DNA from: Pseudovibrio ascidiaceicola | Lineage (GTDB): Bacteria; Pseudomonadota; Alphaproteobacteria; Rhizobiales; Stappiaceae | Length of the DNA: 64,000 bases | Reading direction: 5' to 3' | Assembly: GCF_900114245.1 (NCBI RefSeq) | Contig: NZ_FOSK01000010.1 | Location: forward strand, 1-64,000 | In this document: positions 37,062 through 45,860 of the stretch, piece after piece | Position numbering within the stretch: the first letter of the stretch is position 1 | Layout of the letters: every line of letters starts with the position of its first letter | The notes under the pieces: model-generated | Seen by the model: only the letters and a program-made list of their open reading frames with translations | What the model was told of the DNA's origin: nothing | Database searches by the model: none | Position numbers and translations under genes: made by a program

Positions 37062-37637
37062 ATGATTGATGTGGTTGCAGAGTTCCCAGACTGGAAGACG
37101 TGTGATCGTGCGCGATTAGCAAGAGATCGCAGTTATGACGGTGTGTTCTTCTCAGGAGTTAAGTCTACCGGGATTTATTGTCGTCCTGTTTGTCCTGTTC
37201 GGCCTGCAAAATCAGAAAATGTTGGTTTCTATCCGACTGCTGCAGCAGCGGAACAGGCAGGATATCGCCCATGCCTCCGCTGCAGGCCCGAGGCTGCGCC
37301 CGGTAGTCCCGCATGGATGGGGACTGCAACGACAGTCGGCCGTGCGATGCGCCTCATCCATGCGGGGTATCTTGATAATGGCACTGTCCACCAACTTGCT
37401 GAAACTCTTGGCATAGGGAGCCGCCATCTAGCACGTTTATTTTCTCAGCATCTTGGGGCCACACCCAGTCAGGTTGCTGCCACAGTAAGACTTCAGCGTG
37501 CTAAGCGTTTGATTGATACCACAGACCTAACGTTGGCAGAGATCGCGTTTGCTTCGGGCTTTGGGAGCATACGACGCTTTAATGCTGTGTTTCAGAAGTT
37601 GTACGGCAGACCTCCATCTTCACTTCGAAGACCATGA
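37062..37637 (+). CDS. Ada-like methyl-phosphotriester sensor with AraC-type DNA-binding domain
   Basis: A 191-residue protein with the Ada metal-binding domain (residues 10-80; Cys40, Cys44, Cys71 and Cys74 in GIYCRPVCP and PCLRCRP) and an AraC helix-turn-helix pair (about 95-190, ending AFASGFGSIRRFNAVFQKLYGR). In E. coli Ada, one of these Cys residues takes a methyl group from phosphotriesters and turns the protein into an activator. Here it lacks the O6-alkylguanine transferase of E. coli Ada and also the AlkA glycosylase domain that often follows this pair. The frame closes cleanly with no remnant in the 37 nt before the next gene, so it resembles B. subtilis AdaA. Confidence 0.87.
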   Translation: MIDVVAEFPDWKTCDRARLARDRSYDGVFFSGVKSTGIYCRPVCPVRPAKSENVGFYPTAAAAEQAGYRPCLRCRPEAAPGSPAWMGTATTVGRAMRLIHAGYLDNGTVHQLAETLGIGSRHLARLFSQHLGATPSQVAATVRLQRAKRLIDTTDLTLAEIAFASGFGSIRRFNAVFQKLYGRPPSSLRRP

Positions 37638-37674
37638 TTATTTGCGTGCTTAAGCCTATCTTCTTCCGCTCCTT

Positions 37675-38466
37675 CTAATCGCCTGAGTAGGCTGGGGGGC
37701 GGCGTTCTATCCAGGCGTTGAGGCCTTCGTGGATGTCGTTGGTGGGGACCATTTGGGCGAATTGAGTGGCTTCGATTTGGAGGCCTTCGGAGATGGTTGT
37801 GTTGAGGCCGCGGGTGACTGCGGTGAGGATGCGGGCAGCAGCAAGTGGGGAGTGGCGCAGGATGCGTTCTGCCAGAGCGAAGGCTTCTGGCAGCAGGTCG
37901 CCGTGAGGGACAACCTTGTTGATGAGGCCAAGTTGGTAGGCGCGTTCCGGGCCAAAGGGATCTCCTGTGAGCAGCAATTCCAGTGCGCGCTTGCGACCTG
38001 CCAGACGGGGCAGGCGCTGGGTGCCTCCGAAGGTGGGTGGGATACCGATGTTGATCTCTGGTTTGGCAAAGACGGCGCGATCTGAGGCGATTGCCAGATG
38101 GGCGGCCTCTGTGATTTCGCAGCCGCCACCAAACGCGATGCCGTTAACGGCGACGATGATGGGTTTGGTGAAGTTCTCGATGCGGCTGGTCATGGTCTGG
38201 CCGCGGCCTACGAACTCTTTGACGGCCACATCTGTCCCCTTGGTGACACTCTGGGAGAACTCATGAATGTCACCTCCAGCGGAAAATGCCCGTTCTCCGG
38301 CTCCTGTCAGGATGACTGCGCTGATTTTGGGGTCATCTTCGATCCGGTTCAGAAGTTCCAGAAGGCGGTCGTTGGTCTGGTAGTTCAGTGCGTTGAGCTT
38401 TTGCGGACGGTTGAGAGTGAGCAGGGCGATGCGATCTCTGACTTCAAACAGAACGAGCTTTTTCAT
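37675..38466 (-). CDS. crotonase-family enoyl-CoA hydratase/isomerase
   Basis: A 263-residue crotonase. The oxyanion-hole motif is AFSAGGDIHEF; two catalytic-position glutamates are in GGGCEITEA and in KPEINIGIPPTFGGTQRLPRL, as in true enoyl-CoA hydratases. The substrate chain length is not readable. It is divergent from a TetR regulator 79 nt away, which may control it (inference from position). Confidence 0.88.
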   Translation of the reverse strand: MKKLVLFEVRDRIALLTLNRPQKLNALNYQTNDRLLELLNRIEDDPKISAVILTGAGERAFSAGGDIHEFSQSVTKGTDVAVKEFVGRGQTMTSRIENFTKPIIVAVNGIAFGGGCEITEAAHLAIASDRAVFAKPEINIGIPPTFGGTQRLPRLAGRKRALELLLTGDPFGPERAYQLGLINKVVPHGDLLPEAFALAERILRHSPLAAARILTAVTRGLNTTISEGLQIEATQFAQMVPTNDIHEGLNAWIERRPPAYSGD

Positions 38467-38545
38467 GGTCTTTCCCTTGGTTCACGATGGATTGACTTTA
38501 GGGTAGGAGTGCCGCACTCTTCAGTAAACTCACTGGTTAGTATAC

Positions 38546-39127
38546 ATGGCTCAGAAAACTCCTCAGGGGACCCGCGATCGCATTTTGGATGCTGCAAACA
38601 GGCTGTTTTACGGTGAGGGCATTCGTGCCGTCAGTGTGGACGCTGTTGCTGAGAAAGCGGGTATCACCAAGAAGACGCTCTACTATCACTTCAAAAGCAA
38701 AGATGATCTGGTGACGGAGTATCTTATCTCCCGAGACCAACCCAATCTGGAGGCCTTTGCGATGTGGTTTGATGAGGCGGAGGGAAGCACTGCGGACAAG
38801 ACGGCTGCGATTTTTCTGCGTGTTGCGGAAAACGCCCGGCATCCAAAATGGAAGGGATGTGGTTTCATTCGCACAGCTGCGGAACTTGCCAATATGCCGG
38901 GACATCCAGCTGTTGTGGTGGGGGCAAAGCACAAGAAGAAGTTTGAGGCCTGGCTGGCGCAGCGATATGAGCTTGCTGGAGTGAAGGAGCCTGAAGTGTT
39001 GGCGCGCCGTGTGGTGTTGCTGATGGAAGGGGCGTTTTCAACCATGCTTATCCATCGTGATCCTGCTTATGCGGAGGACGCGGCTGATACGGCAAGGTGC
39101 CTTGTTGAGTTGCAGGGGACATCTTAG
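38546..39127 (+). CDS. TetR-family transcriptional regulator
   Basis: A 193-residue TetR regulator. The helix-turn-helix spans about residues 8-55 (RILDAANRLFYGEGIRAVSV, AGITKKTLYYHFKSKDDLV), followed by a ligand-binding helical domain of the TetR C-terminal type (GCGFIRTAAELANMPGHP). The promoter side holds an imperfect repeat, ACTCAC-TG-GTTAGT (38528-38541), just before the ATG, a possible self-operator. It is divergent from the crotonase gene. Confidence 0.88.
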   Translation: MAQKTPQGTRDRILDAANRLFYGEGIRAVSVDAVAEKAGITKKTLYYHFKSKDDLVTEYLISRDQPNLEAFAMWFDEAEGSTADKTAAIFLRVAENARHPKWKGCGFIRTAAELANMPGHPAVVVGAKHKKKFEAWLAQRYELAGVKEPEVLARRVVLLMEGAFSTMLIHRDPAYAEDAADTARCLVELQGTS

Positions 39128-39190
39128 TTGGATCGGCATATGAGCGCCCCCTTTAAGATGTGAGGCGCTCCTTCAGGAATCTGTTTCAGT

Positions 39191-40144
39191 TCAGTTGGTT
39201 GCCAATGCTCTGGTGGTGCGCATGTTTTGCAGCCACGTGGTGATGTAGGACAGGCTTTCCTCCCAATTGTCTTCCAGCATAATGTCGTGTCCGGCATGAG
39301 GTACGATCTTATGCGTTGCCTCATAGAGTGCTGAAGAGTGCAGGGAGCGGTTGAACGGGATGATGGCGTCTTCGCTGGCTGTGAGCCACAGTTTGGGTGT
39401 TTCGTCATCCAGCGGTGGAAACCATTGCGGTGGGCGGTGTTGGAAGAGCACGACGTCGGATTCTGGCCCGAGCTGACTCTGAATGTACTGCGCAACCGGG
39501 TTTGAGCGTTCTGCAAGGAACCATTTTGCCACGACTTTGGGTGATCTGAACTGGAACTTGTATCCCAGGAACGGAGACAGCGCTGTTCCGAGCCAATCGA
39601 TGGACATGGCGTTTTTCAAGCAGTCTTGCATGACATCAATGGCTGTCCATGAGGCGACAAAAACGGCTGCTTTCAGGCCGCCGACATGCTTCAGGTACCA
39701 TTGCACCAAAGCACCGCCCATGCTGTGGCCGATCAGGACGGCTGGCTGGTCGTGATGAGCGACCTCCTCGTGCACAAAACGGAGGTAGTAGCCCAATGTA
39801 GCTTCTGCTGTGGGGCGTTGCTCTGGTGAATGTCCGTGGCCGGGCAGGCTGATGGCGACACTCTCCCAGCCGGATTCTGCGAGTTTTTCCTGATAGTTTT
39901 TCCAGCACCATGCACCATGCCACATGCCGTGAATGAAGATGAGCGGAGTTTTGTGCCTGGCTTGATGGGGAATGTATCTGATGCGTTCAATGCCGTTTTC
40001 GACCACCGTTATCTGATGATATTTAGCGGTTTCTTCGCGGCTGATGACCTGTACAGGGGTGTCTGTAAGAGTATTAGTGGTTTTGAGGTAATCTTCTTTT
40101 CCGCCTTCCTTGGCGAAGCGGGGAATTTTAAAAGGACTAAGCAT
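39191..40144 (-). CDS. alpha/beta hydrolase
   Basis: A 317-residue alpha/beta hydrolase. The oxyanion region is FIHGMWHGAWCW, the nucleophile elbow is GHSMGGAL, and the catalytic acid and base are likely in ASEDAIIPF and HAGHDIMLE. There is no signal peptide, so it is cytoplasmic. The ATG at 40144 is preferred to the TTG five codons upstream. The substrate is not readable. Confidence 0.85.
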   Translation of the reverse strand: MLSPFKIPRFAKEGGKEDYLKTTNTLTDTPVQVISREETAKYHQITVVENGIERIRYIPHQARHKTPLIFIHGMWHGAWCWKNYQEKLAESGWESVAISLPGHGHSPEQRPTAEATLGYYLRFVHEEVAHHDQPAVLIGHSMGGALVQWYLKHVGGLKAAVFVASWTAIDVMQDCLKNAMSIDWLGTALSPFLGYKFQFRSPKVVAKWFLAERSNPVAQYIQSQLGPESDVVLFQHRPPQWFPPLDDETPKLWLTASEDAIIPFNRSLHSSALYEATHKIVPHAGHDIMLEDNWEESLSYITTWLQNMRTTRALATN

Positions 40145-40402
40145 TGGGTCTGCTTTCAAAAGGAGCTAAGTATTAGCGCATAGTGTAGAATTGAGTTTTA
40201 AGTACTGACCAGAGTTTTGAGAATGAAACGGTTGCGTTAGATCGTCGCGGTATATTTGCGACGTGAAAATTTATGATGCTTTTGGCTCACAGCGGCCTAC
40301 TTGATGAAAGGAAACCTGAAAAATTTCTTGGCAAATCGAAAAAGGTCGCTTAGAGCATCCTGAAGAATTTTTGAAAAACTAGAAGAAAAAGAACGCGAGC
40401 AT

Positions 40403-40855
40403 ATGCCGTCTTTTGAAAGCACACACCGGGTTCAGCACAGTGCTGATGATATGTTTGATCTGGTTGCAGATGTGGAGCAGTACCCTCAGTTTGTGCCTTT
40501 ATGTCAAGCATTACGTGTGCGCGGACGCCGGAAGATTGATGATCACCGTGAAATGATGGTGGCGGATATGACTGTGGCTTACAAGGTTTTTAAAGAGACG
40601 TTTGCCAGCCGCGTAACCCTTGATCGTGAGGCGAGTAAAATTACGGTTGAGTATCTGGATGGCCCGTTTCGCCATCTGGAAAATGTCTGGAGCTTCGATC
40701 CGGTTTCCGAAAAGGAATGTGATGTGAGCTTCTATATCAATTATGAGTTCAAAAGCAGGACACTTGGCACCATGATGGGTGCTATGTTCGACCGCGCCTT
40801 CCGCAAATTCTCCAGCGCCTTTGAAGACCGCGCCGATAAAATCTACGGCACCTAA
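40403..40855 (+). CDS. COQ10/RatA-family START-domain protein
   Basis: A 150-residue polyketide-cyclase/START-fold protein of the COQ10-RatA group. The signatures are STHRVQHSADDMFDLVADVEQYPQFVPLC and the C-terminal FYINYEFKSRTLGTMMGAMFDRAF helix. Mitochondrial Coq10 binds ubiquinone and supports respiration; alphaproteobacterial copies are usually next to lipA and a cinA-type gene. Here it is 4.5 kb from lipA, separated by the accessory genes at 36-40 kb. Confidence 0.9.
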   Translation: MPSFESTHRVQHSADDMFDLVADVEQYPQFVPLCQALRVRGRRKIDDHREMMVADMTVAYKVFKETFASRVTLDREASKITVEYLDGPFRHLENVWSFDPVSEKECDVSFYINYEFKSRTLGTMMGAMFDRAFRKFSSAFEDRADKIYGT

Positions 40856-40948
40856 AAATCTGAAATCTGATGCTGGCTAAAATTGCGTTTTTCTGGATAA
40901 TCTAAATATATTCCATAATTGTTGGGGTGATCCGTTTTCTCGTGTGGG

Positions 40949-41230
40949 CTATCGTAAGGTCTTAAGGTGTTGCTTTAATCCTGCAGGGAAGAGGTCAACG
41001 CCGTTTGGGGTGAGCTCTTCGGGATCGAACCAGCGTGCGGTGATTTCTGTTCCGCTGTCTTCCTGAAATGTGATCGCTTCCTGTGTGGTGAATGCCTCTG
41101 GCGGGAATGTTACATTTGCGATGAATAGGATCTCGTGGCCTGTCTGGCCTTCGTGCTCATAAATGTTTTCCATAACCAGAGGGCGCTTGAAACGGTGAGG
41201 ACTCAGGTGGAAAATCTGTTGGTTTGCCAC
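40949..41230 (-). pseudogene. Nudix hydrolase remnant (C-terminal half)
   Basis: A 93-residue frame matching the second half of a Nudix protein: LVMENIYEHEGQTGHEILFI, then SGTEITARWFDPEEL and LFPAGLKQHL. The Nudix box (GX5EX7REUXEEXGU), which should lie just N-terminal, is absent; upstream the frame runs only about 30 more codons to a stop with no Nudix similarity. It is therefore a 5'-truncated remnant with no hydrolase activity expected. Confidence 0.72.
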
Positions 41231-41360
41231 ATAATTTTTCCAAACGCGTTAACCCTAGCAATGTCCACGTGTGATGAAGCGGAAACAAGAGGAACTACTG
41301 CGGTTGGTTTAATAATATGTGCGCCTCAAATCATGCGATGCTTTTGCACATTCATTTGTC

Positions 41361-41846
41361 CTACTCCTTCTTATACCAAGTCCATCCTTTGTATTGGCAG
41401 TACACTTGGTACGATGCAGCGGTTCTTTTAGTTAACCTAAAGCCTGATAAGCAAATGTCGTTGTTTGAAAGTAACTTTAAGCGAAGCAAATATCCAATTC
41501 TAAGGCCATTATATTTTTGCCAAAATGTTAGCCCGTGATCATCCCAATAATTAAAAGAACTACTCTTTTTGCATTTATTCTTTTCTATTTCATGAAAAAA
41601 CAGATCGAATATCACTTTAAGCTGATCTTTGTTTTTGCTGGAAAAACTATAGCCTGATTGGTTGATGGCATTTTCGAATAACTTTTCATAATCACATGAT
41701 CCTGCATGCTTTTGGGGGGCGGAGGTGCATCCGCTGATAAATAAAGCAAATGGACAGGCGACCAACACACGAAACGTTGTTTCCCAAGAGAGGGGTATGG
41801 TTACAGGAAGCAGCTTTTTAAGTTCTATGATCAAGCGAGGGCACAC
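41361..41846 (-). CDS. putative lipoprotein of unknown function
   Basis: A 161-residue frame with a lipoprotein signal (hydrophobic VLVACPFALFISG, then lipobox Cys at about residue 40, SGC-TSA). The ATG gives a long n-region, so an internal GTG or TTG start is possible. The mature part has several Cys (CDYE, NKCKK, CLSG, YCQYKGW) and ends WTWYKKE. I do not recognise the family. It is A/T-rich compared with its neighbours and lies in an accessory patch. Confidence 0.5.
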   Translation of the reverse strand: MCPRLIIELKKLLPVTIPLSWETTFRVLVACPFALFISGCTSAPQKHAGSCDYEKLFENAINQSGYSFSSKNKDQLKVIFDLFFHEIEKNKCKKSSSFNYWDDHGLTFWQKYNGLRIGYLLRLKLLSNNDICLSGFRLTKRTAASYQVYCQYKGWTWYKKE

Positions 41847-42150
41847 AAAGGTTGAATTTAACTTTAGAGGTGCAAGTTGATTATTATTGCGCGCCTAATA
41901 CAATCCTTTAGAATTGCGGGCGGTGTTGGAGGCTTAAGCTAGTATCCTGCTGACCTGTGCCGCTTGATTGGTCCAAATTAGAAAGTTTATGCATGGTTGG
42001 CTTTTGGTCCATCGAAATGATGACCTCAGGAGTCTGCGGACGCCTTTGAGGGTGCTGGCATCATCATAAACTTCTGCGGTCAGAAGTCTTTTGCTGCGTC
42101 AGTGGGGCCCGAGAGACTTCACCTTAATGGTTTGTGCAGGTCGCCATGTG

Positions 42151-42174
42151 TGCATTTGAGCATGCTCAAATGCA
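42151..42174. repeat. 24-bp perfect palindrome
   Basis: The half-site TGCATTTGAGCA is followed directly by its exact complement, with no spacer. It lies in the 415-base gap 41847-42261, where no gene is seen, 88 nt beyond the 3' end of the exported-protein gene at 42262. A dimeric regulator site or a cruciform is possible; no T-run makes a terminator unlikely. Confidence 0.8.
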
Positions 42175-42261
42175 ATACTTTCATGTATGAACAGCGGGCT
42201 TTGGGTAATGATTTAAGCCCACTCGTTGTCTTGGAACCGTGAGATTTCTCAGAAATGCCGC

Positions 42262-42774
42262 TTAATTCTTGTCGCGATTGTTCAGGAACTGGCTCAGGCG
42301 GGAGCCTCTGTTCTCGTAGTTTTTGGAGATTTCGGCTTCGGCTTGCTCTGGAGTGAGGCCATTGCGCATAACGAAGGTGCGTCTGATCGCCTGAAAACGG
42401 TTGGTGAGTTCCTTATCCGGGTCACCGTGCTCCATGGTCTTTTCAAGAGAAGCGTAAATGCCAACGTCTTTGAGGTTCAGCTGTGTTGTTGGTTTGGTGC
42501 ACAGAACCACCCAGCCATAGCCCTGGTTTACTTCAAGGCGGATCTTGTGGCCGAGTTGTTCTTCCCACTTTGTCCAGGCAACGGAGTAAGGGCGTACCCA
42601 ATAGGACTGGCCGCACAGGCGCAGCTCCTTATAGCCGCCGCGTGGCATTTTCTGTACTTCGTGAGAGCCGATGAACTCGTCATCGAGCCCTCTTGAAATG
42701 AGGAATACATCTGATGCCGCAAATGCTGAAGTGCTCAAGCACATGCCCAAAAACAAACTAGCAATAATTCTCAT
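42262..42774 (-). CDS. exported protein of unknown function
   Basis: A 170-residue protein with a clear Sec signal peptide (IIASLFLGMCLSTSAFAA, cleavage after AFA at about residue 19). Two cysteines (RLCGQSYW, VVLCTKP) could form a periplasmic disulphide. The C-terminal third is charged and helical (LTPEQAEAEISKNYENRG). I do not recognise the family. It is monocistronic by spacing. Confidence 0.72.
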   Translation of the reverse strand: MRIIASLFLGMCLSTSAFAASDVFLISRGLDDEFIGSHEVQKMPRGGYKELRLCGQSYWVRPYSVAWTKWEEQLGHKIRLEVNQGYGWVVLCTKPTTQLNLKDVGIYASLEKTMEHGDPDKELTNRFQAIRRTFVMRNGLTPEQAEAEISKNYENRGSRLSQFLNNRDKN

Positions 42775-42890
42775 GGGTATACCGTGACATTCCGTTGTAA
42801 ATTTAAAACAGATTTTATCTAAGTTTTCTTAGAATGTCTTAAAGTAGTAGTGCCTACCTGGTGCCCTTTTAACGAGAAGGTAAATTTCGA

Positions 42891-43391
42891 TTAGCTGTTT
42901 TCAATAAAATTTTCTAATAATTTTAATGCTTGTACCAGTGCCTGGAAGCGTATTCCCTCGCGTCCGGTGTTCTCGAAGAGGCATTGCACGTGCTTGGTTT
43001 CCTCGGTGTCAGCGGCAAAACCAAAGTGGACAAGTCCGACGGGTTTGTCTTTGGTGCCGCCGTCCGGGCCAGCAATGCCAGTGATGGAAACGGCCACGTT
43101 GGCGCTGGAGCAAAACAGGGCGCCGCTTGCCATGGCTTTGGCGACTTCGCTGCTGACCGCGCCATAGCTCATGAGCAGGTCAACCGGGACGCCGATCATC
43201 TCGTGCTTGGCTTCATTGGAATAAGTGACAAAGCCGCGATCAAGCACAGCAGAAGAACCGGGCACTTCTGTTAGCAGGCCTGCGAGTAGGCCGCCAGTGC
43301 AGCTTTCTGCTGTGGTGATTTTGATATTTTTTTCAGCGTATCTGGAGACGAGAACGCGTGCTCTTTCCTTAAGGCTGAGGATGTCGGTCAT
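42891..43391 (-). CDS. pncC: nicotinamide-nucleotide amidohydrolase (CinA C-terminal domain, PncC)
   Basis: A 166-residue stand-alone CinA_C protein, which deamidates NMN to nicotinate mononucleotide in pyridine-nucleotide salvage. The motifs TAESCTGGLLAGLLTEVPGSS, FVTYSNEAK and SITGIAGPDGGTKDKPVGLV are the family core. It lies 29 nt after ispDF in the same direction, the usual alphaproteobacterial pairing. Confidence 0.92.
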   Translation of the reverse strand: MTDILSLKERARVLVSRYAEKNIKITTAESCTGGLLAGLLTEVPGSSAVLDRGFVTYSNEAKHEMIGVPVDLLMSYGAVSSEVAKAMASGALFCSSANVAVSITGIAGPDGGTKDKPVGLVHFGFAADTEETKHVQCLFENTGREGIRFQALVQALKLLENFIENS

Positions 43392-43420
43392 GGTTCTCTC
43401 CCATTGATTTTTGGCGGCGT

Positions 43421-44635
43421 TCAGTCTTCGAACGGAAGCCGGATGGTTGCGCAGGCTTGCGCGGCAATGCCTTCTTGGCGACCGGTGAAACCCAGCTTTT
43501 CGGAGGTGGTTGCTTTCACAGCCACACGGCCAATGGGCAGGTCGCAGATCTGCGCGATCTGTTTGCGCATTTCTTCCCGGTGCGGGCCGATTTTTGGAGC
43601 TTCACAGATCAGCGTTAAATCCAAGTGTGCGACCATGCCGCCGCGCTTGTGAACCCGGTCTATTGCGTATTTTAGGAACTGGTCAGACGCCGCACCTTTC
43701 CACTGCATATCAGAGGGCGGAAAGTGTGAGCCGATGTCGCCGTCTGCCAGGGCGCCGAAGATGGCATCCGTCAAGGCGTGTAAGCCAACGTCAGCATCGG
43801 AATGGCCTTTGAGTTTTTGGGTGTGCGGGATGGAAATGCCGCCGAGAATGACGGCGTCACCGTCTTCAAATGCGTGTACGTCGTAGCCGGTTCCAACGCG
43901 AATGTCGCCAAGGTCTGCGAGTTGTTTCATGGCGATCTGTTCCTGTGCGTTCGTCATGTCTTTGAGTGTGGTGAGCTTGATGTTTTGCGGGTCGCCTGCC
44001 GTGATGGTGACAGGTTTGCCTTGCCATTCAATAAGGGTCGTATCATCGGTGAAGCTGTCGATATTTTGGTTGATGGCTTGCTGATGAGCTTTCCAGATAA
44101 GTGGATAAGGGAAGGCCTGCGGTGTTTGGGCTGCCCATAGATGGGTGCGATCGACGGTTTCCAAAACCTGCTGGTCTGCGTTCGCTCGCTTCAATGTATC
44201 TGCCACCGGCACAGCTGGGAGCGCGGCTTGCGCGCCATTTTGCAGGGCTGTGATGGCATCTTCAATCACAGTGGGTGTGATGAAGGGGCGGGCAGCGTCA
44301 TGGATCAGGACGTAGTCCGGGGCGTGCTCTTCCAGTGCTTTGAGGCCGCAGGCTACAGATGCCTGTCGTGTAGCTCCGCCTGTGACAGGTTTGATCAGGC
44401 GATTGTCTGTCAGCGTGCTTGCGGCGTCTTGATAGGCCTCAGCGTCGTCTGCGTGGATGACAGGGAGGACAAGGTCGACCTGTGTGGCGGATAAAATTGC
44501 TTCCAGTGTTCTTTGCAGAACAGTCTTTCCGCCAAGGTCCCGGTATTGCTTTGGGCTGCTGTTATTTTGCGTCGACATGCGTGAACCGCGTCCGGCTGCA
44601 ACTATGATACATGCAATTTTTTCAGTGGACTGCAA
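43421..44635 (-). CDS. ispDF: bifunctional IspD/IspF of the MEP isoprenoid pathway
   Basis: A 404-residue fusion. Residues 1-235 are IspD (CDP-ME synthase: IIVAAGRGSRM, SPKQYRDLGG, HDAARPFI). Residues about 245-404 are IspF (MECDP synthase: VGTGYDVHAFEDGD, GHSDADVGLHALTDAIFGALADGDIGSHFP, with the zinc-binding Asp and His). It supplies two of the seven MEP-pathway steps. The fused form is typical of Alphaproteobacteria. It is followed by pncC. Confidence 0.96.
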   Translation of the reverse strand: MQSTEKIACIIVAAGRGSRMSTQNNSSPKQYRDLGGKTVLQRTLEAILSATQVDLVLPVIHADDAEAYQDAASTLTDNRLIKPVTGGATRQASVACGLKALEEHAPDYVLIHDAARPFITPTVIEDAITALQNGAQAALPAVPVADTLKRANADQQVLETVDRTHLWAAQTPQAFPYPLIWKAHQQAINQNIDSFTDDTTLIEWQGKPVTITAGDPQNIKLTTLKDMTNAQEQIAMKQLADLGDIRVGTGYDVHAFEDGDAVILGGISIPHTQKLKGHSDADVGLHALTDAIFGALADGDIGSHFPPSDMQWKGAASDQFLKYAIDRVHKRGGMVAHLDLTLICEAPKIGPHREEMRKQIAQICDLPIGRVAVKATTSEKLGFTGRQEGIAAQACATIRLPFED

Positions 44636-44864
44636 AACTGGATCACCTGATTGAGTTGAAGCTGCTCCCTTATGCCAAGAGGCGTGAGCAGCTGCGTGGA
44701 AACCGTGTTGGTGAGGGTTTTGCTCGATTTAAGAGCGAAGCTCAACACTTCAATCTCTTCTCTTTAATATTCCCTTGCCTAAATTTTTAGTTTGGTTAGA
44801 ATATGTGCAACTTCATATGCTGCTTATCAAATGTGCAACTGGGCTCTTTCAAGAAATATGCGTA

Positions 44865-45860
44865 ATGCTTACGATAGGTAATATCCCTCTCAAAAACAAA
44901 GTTATTCTTGCGCCAATGTCCGGCGTTTCGGATTTGCCGTTTCGTCGTATCGCCCTGCGCTATGGTGTGGGTTTGGTGGTGAGTGAAATGGTGGCCAGTG
45001 AAGCGCTGTGTACCGGACACCCAGAATCGCTGATGCGGGCCGAAGGTGAGGGCATTGATCCTCATATTGTGCAGCTGGCAGGCAAAGACCCTCATTGGAT
45101 GGGAGAAGGTGCGCGCATGGCTGAAAAAGCTGGTGCGGATGTGATCGACATCAATATGGGCTGTCCTGCGAAAAAGGTGACTTCTGGCTATTCCGGTTCT
45201 GCTCTCATGAAAGATCTGGACCATGCGATGACGCTGGTTGAGGCGACGCTGGATGCTGTGTCTGTTCCGGTGACGTTGAAGATGCGCCTTGGCTGGGATG
45301 AAACGTCCATCAACGCGCCAGAGCTTGCCAAGCGGGCGGTAGATGCTGGCGTGAAGATGATCACCGTACATGGCCGCACACGCTCTCAGTTTTACAAGGG
45401 CAAAGCGGACTGGCGGGCTATCCGGCAGGTGCGGGATGTTATTCCGGATGTGCCGTTGGTGGCCAATGGTGATTGCTGCAAGTTTGAGGATGCAGATGAA
45501 ATGTTGGCGCAATCCGGAGCTGATCTGGTGATGGTTGGCCGTGGTGCTTATGGGCGCCCATGGGTGCCGGGGCGGATCGCGCATTATCTGGAGACTGGTG
45601 AACGGCTTGCTGACCCGCATGGGGAAGAATTGGCCGCGCTTGTTGTGGAGCACTACGACGCCATGTTGGAGCAATACGGCTTTGAGATCGGCGTGCGAGC
45701 CTTCCGCAAGCACATGGGCTGGTATCTGGAAGCTGCGGGACGGCTTGATGATGCGCCGCAAGGATTTATGCGAGGGCTTATGACCAGTCTGGATGCAGAC
45801 CTGGTGCGAAACACCCTTTATGACTGGTTTGTTCAAGTACCGATGAGGAGTGCTGCCTGA
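44865..45860 (+). CDS. dusB: tRNA-dihydrouridine synthase DusB
   Basis: A 331-residue FMN-dependent enzyme that reduces uridines in tRNA. It shows [20 protein letters not shown], the catalytic Cys in [20 protein letters not shown], the [13 protein letters not shown] motif and [11 protein letters not shown] for FMN phosphate. The ATG at 44865 matches the family start ([17 protein letters not shown]). Its stop overlaps the ntrB start (TGATG), the conserved dusB-ntrB arrangement seen also as dusB-fis or nifR3-ntrBC. Confidence 0.96.
   Translation: MLTIGNIPLKNKVILAPMSGVSDLPFRRIALRYGVGLVVSEMVASEALCTGHPESLMRAEGEGIDPHIVQLAGKDPHWMGEGARMAEKAGADVIDINMGCPAKKVTSGYSGSALMKDLDHAMTLVEATLDAVSVPVTLKMRLGWDETSINAPELAKRAVDAGVKMITVHGRTRSQFYKGKADWRAIRQVRDVIPDVPLVANGDCCKFEDADEMLAQSGADLVMVGRGAYGRPWVPGRIAHYLETGERLADPHGEELAALVVEHYDAMLEQYGFEIGVRAFRKHMGWYLEAAGRLDDAPQGFMRGLMTSLDADLVRNTLYDWFVQVPMRSAA

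Noticed and set aside
41880-42140. Possible transposase remnant in the gap before the palindrome
   Set aside because: Six-frame reading by eye gave only short frames with no match to a transposase family that I recognise.
42226-42696. Plus-strand frame of 156 codons
   Set aside because: It is antisense to the exported protein at 42262-42774, which has a clear signal peptide and a better composition.
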